Positions 7,381 through 10,228 of a stretch of DNA of 10,228 nucleotides are shown piece after piece. How positions within the stretch are numbered: position 1 is the stretch's first letter; the number at the start of each line of letters is the position of its first letter. Source of the stretch: Clostridia bacterium (lineage in GTDB: Bacteria > Bacillota > Clostridia > Christensenellales > CAG-917). Location of the stretch: positions 1 to 10,228 of the forward strand of contig CAAEDU010000097.1 in assembly GCA_900754695.1 (NCBI GenBank), read 5' to 3'. Under the pieces are notes generated by a model. That model searched no databases. It was not told where the DNA came from and saw only the letters and a list, made by a program, of their open reading frames with translations. Position numbers and translations under genes: made by a program.

Positions 7381-8085
7381 ATGGCAAAGGACGTCATCAT
7401 CGCATTGGACTTCCCCTCCGCGGAGGAGACCCTCGCGTTCCTCGACAAGTTCGCGGGGGAGGAGCGCAAGCCCTTCGTCAAGGTGGGCATGGAGCTGTTT
7501 TATGCCGCGGGCGCGGACATCGTCAAGGAGATCAAGCGCCGCGGGCACAAGATCTTCCTCGACCTCAAGCTGCACGACATCCCCAACACCGTGAAGCGCA
7601 GCATGGCGGTGCTCTCCGCCCTTGATGTGGACATGTGCAACCTGCACGCGGGCGGCGGCGTTGCGATGATGAAGGCGGCGCTCGAAGGTCTCACCCGCGC
7701 GGACGGCAGCAGACCTCTGCTCATCGCCGTCACGCAGCTCACCTCTACGAGCGAAGAGGTCATGCACCGCGAGCTCTGGATAGACCGTCCCATGGACGAG
7801 ACGGTCATGCACTATGCCGCAAACGCCGCGTCTGCGGGGTTGGACGGCGTGGTTTGCTCCCCCTTGGAGGCGGGCAAGGTGCACGAGGTGTGCGGAGAGG
7901 GCTTCCTCACCGTCACTCCCGGCATCCGCTTCGATGACGCGAGCAAAGGGGATCAGGTGAGAGCCACCACTCCCGCAAGAGCGCGCGAACTCGGCTCCGA
8001 CTACATCGTCGTCGGACGCCCCGTCACCGCGGCGGAGGATCCCGTCCGGGCATACCGCCGCTGCGTAGAAGATTTCTGCGCATGA
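7381..8085 (+). CDS. pyrF: Orotidine 5'-phosphate decarboxylase
   Basis: PyrF decarboxylates OMP to UMP, the last pathway step. The 234-residue product has the usual length of the group of B. subtilis and E. coli enzymes. Catalytic and binding elements are ALDFP (Asp10), VKVGMEL (Lys34), the signature FLDLKLHDIPNT with Asp61, Lys63 and Asp66, the flexible-loop region around VTQLTSTS (117-124), TPGIRF (179-184), and the phosphate-binding VVGRPVTAAEDP with Arg213. ATG 7381 is preferred to the in-frame GTG 7375 because GAGAGG (7370-7375) lies 5 nt before it. It starts 9 nt after the pyrD stop, so it belongs to the same transcript. Confidence 0.97.
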   Translation: MAKDVIIALDFPSAEETLAFLDKFAGEERKPFVKVGMELFYAAGADIVKEIKRRGHKIFLDLKLHDIPNTVKRSMAVLSALDVDMCNLHAGGGVAMMKAALEGLTRADGSRPLLIAVTQLTSTSEEVMHRELWIDRPMDETVMHYAANAASAGLDGVVCSPLEAGKVHEVCGEGFLTVTPGIRFDDASKGDQVRATTPARARELGSDYIVVGRPVTAAEDPVRAYRRCVEDFCA

Positions 8086-8130
8086 CGATCCGTTGCGTGA
8101 TCAACTCACTTTCTAAAATAAGGAGTGCAT

Positions 8131-8772
8131 ATGAATAACATCAAGAAAACCGTGGCGGAAGGACTTCTGAAGATAGGGGCGGTGTTCCTCCGTCCCGAGC
8201 AGCCCTTCACGTGGGCGAGCGGCATCAAGAGCCCCATCTATTGCGACAATCGTCTCACCCTCACCGCGCCCGAGGTGCGCACCAAGGTGGAAGAGGGGCT
8301 GGTCAAACTTGTGAGAGAGCACTTCCCGGAGTGCGAGGTGCTGATGGGCACCGCGACTGCGGGCATCGCGCACGCCGCCATCATGGCGCACATCACGGGT
8401 CTGCCCATGGGCTATGTCCGCTCCGGCGCCAAGGATCACGGCAGAGCCAACCGCATTGAAGGCAGGCTGGAAAAGGGGCAGAAAGTCGTCGTTGTCGAGG
8501 ATCTCATCTCCACGGCGAAGAGCTCCCTCGAGGTGGTGGACGCGCTCCGCGAAGAGGGCGCCGACGTCATCGGCATGGTGAGCATCTTCACCTACGGCAT
8601 GCAGAAGGCAAGGGAGCGCCTTGCCGAGGCAGGAGTCAAAGCCGTCAGTCTCTGCGACCTGGACGAGTTGCTCGACGTCGCCGTCGAAGAGGGCTACATC
8701 CCCGCTGCCGCAAAGACGGGCATCCTCGCTTTCCGCGACGATCCGTCCGACGAAAGCTGGATCAACAAATGA
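8131..8772 (+). CDS. pyrE: Orotate phosphoribosyltransferase
   Basis: PyrE joins orotate and PRPP to give OMP. The 213-residue type I phosphoribosyltransferase has FTWASGIKSPIYCDNR near the N-terminus (orotate/PRPP contact), GTATAGIAHA (73-82), the active-site loop YVRSGAKDHG (Arg97, Lys101, His103) and the PRPP motif EDLISTAKSS (123-132). The PRPP motif is slightly unusual: most relatives read ISTGGSS, here the two glycines are Ala129 and Lys130. Because E. coli-type OPRT has TAGT at this place, an active enzyme is still likely. ATG 8131 is preceded by AGGAG (8121-8125) at 5 nt. The in-frame GTG 8125 lies within that ribosome binding site and is rejected. The 45 nt gap after pyrF has no strong promoter or terminator. 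Confidence 0.96.
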   Translation: MNNIKKTVAEGLLKIGAVFLRPEQPFTWASGIKSPIYCDNRLTLTAPEVRTKVEEGLVKLVREHFPECEVLMGTATAGIAHAAIMAHITGLPMGYVRSGAKDHGRANRIEGRLEKGQKVVVVEDLISTAKSSLEVVDALREEGADVIGMVSIFTYGMQKARERLAEAGVKAVSLCDLDELLDVAVEEGYIPAAAKTGILAFRDDPSDESWINK

Positions 8773-8779
8773 ACACATC

Positions 8780-8795
8780 CCGCGCAAAAGCGCGG
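8780..8795 (+). other. RNA hairpin in the pyrE-pyrB gap
   Basis: CCGCGC (8780-8785), loop AAAA, GCGCGG (8790-8795) form a perfect 6-bp GC stem 7 nt after the pyrE stop. No T-run follows, so it is not a good intrinsic terminator. It may protect the 3' end of a processed pyrC-pyrE message or tune ribosome access to pyrB. A second weaker pairing, AAACC (8799-8803) with GGTTT (8827-8831), would involve the bases just before the pyrB start. Confidence 0.55.
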
Positions 8796-8835
8796 TTGAA
8801 ACCTCAAAAACGAGAGATAAAACACGGGTTTTGAA

Positions 8836-9945
8836 ATGAAAAAGCTGAGACATCTCATCGACATCTCCGATCTGACCACCGCCGAGATAGACGGGCTCAT
8901 CGCCACGGCGGAGGACATCATGACGCACCGCGCGAAGTATGCGCACGCCTGTGAGGGCAAAAAGATCGCCACCCTCTTTTTCGAGCCGTCCACCAGGACG
9001 AGGCTGAGTTTCGAGGCGGCGATGCTGGAGCTCGGCGGCAGCACGCTCGGGTTCGCTTCCGCTTCCGCAAGTTCCACCACAAAAGGGGAGAGCGTCATGG
9101 ACACCATCCGCACGGTTGGCGCGTATGCGGACATCATCGCCATGCGCCATCCTCTCGAGGGCGCGGCGCTCGCCGCGTCGCAGAGGAGCATCGTCCCCGT
9201 CGTCAATGCGGGCGACGGCGGACATTGTCACCCCACCCAGACGCTCGCGGATCTGCTCACCATCAAGAACCGTCACGGCAGGCTGGATCACCTCGTCGTC
9301 GGCATCTGCGGCGATCTCAAGTACGGGCGCACGGTGCACTCTCTCATCAACGCGCTCTCGCGTTATCCCGGCAACCGTTTTGTGATGATCTCGCCCCCCG
9401 AGCTCACCATCCCCAACTACGTCCGCTACGAGATCCTGGAGCCCCGCTCCGCCGAGTGGACGGAGTGCCGCACCATCGAGGACTGCATCGCGGAGCTCGA
9501 CGTCCTGTATATGACGCGCATCCAGCGCGAGCGTTTCTCCGACATCAACGAGTACGAGCGCCTGAAAGACAGCTATGTCTTGAACGCCGAAAAGATGAAG
9601 GCGGCAAAGGCGGACATGAGCGTCCTGCACCCGCTCCCTCGCGTCAAGGAGATCAACGTCGATGTGGACGACGACCCCCGCGCCTGCTATTTCCGTCAAG
9701 TGGAAAACGGCAAATTCATGCGCATGGCGCTCATCCTGAAGCTCCTCGCCGACGCCGAAAGCGGCGAATTCCCCGATCCCGTCCGTCGTCCCCTCACCGA
9801 CCTCGGCTCCTACCGCTGCGGCAACCCCAAGTGCGTCACCGCCGTCGAGACCGACCTCAAACAGATGTTCTCGCTGCGCGACGCGACGCATGATATATAT
9901 CGCTGCGAGTACTGCGAAACCAAAGTCAAAAAACCGCGCTATTAG
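8836..9945 (+). CDS. pyrB: Aspartate carbamoyltransferase catalytic chain fused to a PyrI-type zinc domain
   Basis: PyrB condenses carbamoyl phosphate and aspartate, the committed step of the pathway. Residues 1-306 are a full catalytic chain close to the E. coli type: FEPSTRTRLSFE (Ser52-Arg56), the 80s loop SSTTKGES (Lys83), MRHPLEG (Arg104), HPTQTLADL (His132, Gln135), GDLKYGRTVHS (Arg165), LYMTRIQRERF (Arg228, Gln230) and LHPLPRVKEI (264-273). The protein is about 60 residues longer than a normal PyrB. After a linker (about 307-325) it ends in a domain with Cys328, Cys333, Cys357 and Cys360, the exact spacing of the E. coli PyrI zinc site, and similar text around it (CxYC ends both). The PyrI nucleotide-binding domain is absent. 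ATG 8836 lacks a clear Shine-Dalgarno; only GGG at 8826-8828 is near. The last codons lie inside a large palindrome. Confidence 0.95.
   Translation: MKKLRHLIDISDLTTAEIDGLIATAEDIMTHRAKYAHACEGKKIATLFFEPSTRTRLSFEAAMLELGGSTLGFASASASSTTKGESVMDTIRTVGAYADIIAMRHPLEGAALAASQRSIVPVVNAGDGGHCHPTQTLADLLTIKNRHGRLDHLVVGICGDLKYGRTVHSLINALSRYPGNRFVMISPPELTIPNYVRYEILEPRSAEWTECRTIEDCIAELDVLYMTRIQRERFSDINEYERLKDSYVLNAEKMKAAKADMSVLHPLPRVKEINVDVDDDPRACYFRQVENGKFMRMALILKLLADAESGEFPDPVRRPLTDLGSYRCGNPKCVTAVETDLKQMFSLRDATHDIYRCEYCETKVKKPRY
9811..9921 (+). other. Region encoding the C-terminal zinc-binding domain of PyrB
   Basis: These codons cover residues 326-362, with Cys328 (9817), Cys333 (9832), Cys357 (9904) and Cys360 (9913). 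The spacing C-x4-C-x23-C-x2-C is identical to Cys109, Cys114, Cys138 and Cys141 of E. coli PyrI, which bind structural zinc at the interface with the catalytic chain. The part of PyrI that binds ATP and CTP (its first ~100 residues) has no counterpart here. Confidence 0.88.
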
Positions 9946-10056
9946 GCGTGATACTGTGTCAAAGCCGCGTCCCCGACCGCTCACGTACGGAAAGTACGCC
10001 ACGCGCCCGGGAGACGCGGCTTTTCCTTGTCTGACGCACTAATATCGCGGTTTTTT
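9928..10056 (+). terminator. Large nested palindrome ending in T6, likely operon terminator
   Basis: AAAAAACCGCG (9928-9938) pairs perfectly with CGCGGTTTTTT (10046-10056). Past one mismatch TATTAG pairs too, then GCGT after a one-base bulge. Inside, AAAGCCGCGTC (9961-9971) pairs with GACGCGGCTTT (10013-10023), continued by CCCG (9972-9975) with CGGG (10008-10011). At the tip CGTAC (9984-9988) and GTACG (9994-9998) enclose GGAAA. Both nested stems are followed by T-runs (T4 and T6), and the A6 start makes the outer one potentially bidirectional. The left arm covers the last five pyrB codons and its TAG stop. Besides termination, the size and symmetry fit a dispersed palindromic repeat. Confidence 0.75.
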
Positions 10057-10097
10057 ACAAAAGGGCACTCCGCCTCCCGACGGGGGCTTTTCCTTGT
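10018..10097 (+). repeat. 13-bp direct repeat behind two hairpins
   Basis: GGCTTTTCCTTGT occurs exactly at 10018-10030 and again at 10085-10097. Each copy contains the 3' end of a hairpin stem plus its T-rich tail. This suggests that the two terminator-like units are related, for example by duplication or as members of one repeat family. Confidence 0.7.
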
Positions 10098-10122
10098 TCT
10101 TCATCTAAATATTGCCCTTTTT
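10059..10122 (+). terminator. Second nested terminator-like palindrome
   Basis: AAAAGGGCA (10059-10067) pairs with TGCCCTTTT (10113-10121), followed by one more T. Inside it GCCTCC (10072-10077), loop CGAC, GGGGGC (10082-10087) form a short stem with one G-T pair, followed by TTTT. It lies two bases after the first large palindrome and probably acts as a back-up or bidirectional terminator separating pyrB from the next unit. Confidence 0.6.
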
Positions 10123-10200
10123 GATCTTTGGTTGAGTGTCTTAGAGCACGACGGCTCTCTTTCGAAAACGGAATTACGCGCCGCTCAGCCAAACTTGCAC

Positions 10201-10222
10201 CGTGGGCGAATTTTCGCCCACG
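10201..10222. repeat. Perfect inverted repeat near the window end
   Basis: CGTGGGCGAA (10201-10210) and TTCGCCCACG (10213-10222) are perfect complements separated by TT. As RNA it would be a stem of about 8 bp with an AAUUUU loop. No T-run follows before the window ends, so it may be an operator or leader element of the next gene rather than a terminator. Between 10123 and 10200 I see only a weak AGAGC/GCTCT stem (10143-10158) and no gene. Confidence 0.5.
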
Positions 10223-10228
10223 CTTGCA

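Noticed and set aside
8093..8119. Internal promoter before pyrE: TTGCGT, 15 bp, TAAAAT.
   Set aside because: The spacer is short, and the predicted start near 8126 would fall after the pyrE Shine-Dalgarno at 8121-8125.
8780..8795. The pyrE-pyrB hairpin as an intrinsic terminator.
   Set aside because: The bases after the stem are TTGAAACC with no U-run, so efficient intrinsic termination is unlikely.
191..10228. The 9-mer ACGCTTGCA at 191-199 (spanning the -35 box) and at 10220-10228.
   Set aside because: A shared 9-mer between two non-coding stretches of these sizes has a fair chance of arising at random, and the second copy is cut by the window end.

Overview
The window is a compact, GC-rich bacterial operon on the + strand. 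It encodes every enzyme needed to make UMP de novo, in the order pyrC-carA-carB-pyrK-pyrD-pyrF-pyrE-pyrB. The pairing of PyrK (Fe-S/FAD subunit) with a class 1B PyrD (NAD+-linked dihydroorotate dehydrogenase) and the tight gene packing point to an anaerobic Firmicute of the Clostridia type, probably an uncultured GC-rich lineage. That placement is an inference from gene content, not a measured phylogeny.

Layout. Positions 1-194 hold no gene I can support. A strong promoter (TTGCAT, 16 bp, TATAAT with an extended TG) lies at 195-222, and transcription should start near 229, only about 17 nt before the preferred pyrC ATG at 246. The first six genes are nearly gap-free: pyrC/carA, carA/carB, carB/pyrK and pyrK/pyrD overlap by 13, 8, 1 and 7 nt, and pyrD/pyrF are 9 nt apart. 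pyrE follows after 45 nt. pyrB comes last, after 63 nt that contain a hairpin and no good Shine-Dalgarno. From 9928 to the end there is a series of palindromes, at least two of them terminator-like, the first of which includes the last codons of pyrB.

Pathway. CarA/CarB make carbamoyl phosphate, PyrB joins it to aspartate, PyrC closes the ring, PyrK/PyrD oxidise dihydroorotate, PyrE adds PRPP and PyrF decarboxylates OMP to UMP. No PyrR, uracil permease, nucleoside kinase or pyrI gene is present.

Two points stand out. (1) The start of the transcript reads AATTTG, the same as the initially transcribed sequence of the E. coli pyrBI promoter, where UTP-dependent reiterative transcription controls expression. 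With almost no leader there is no room for a PyrR-type attenuator, so slippage at initiation is an attractive regulatory model. (2) PyrB carries a C-terminal zinc domain with the Cys spacing of E. coli PyrI (C-x4-C-x23-C-x2-C) but lacks PyrI's nucleotide-binding domain. CarB keeps residues matching the UMP site of its regulatory domain, so feedback may act there instead.
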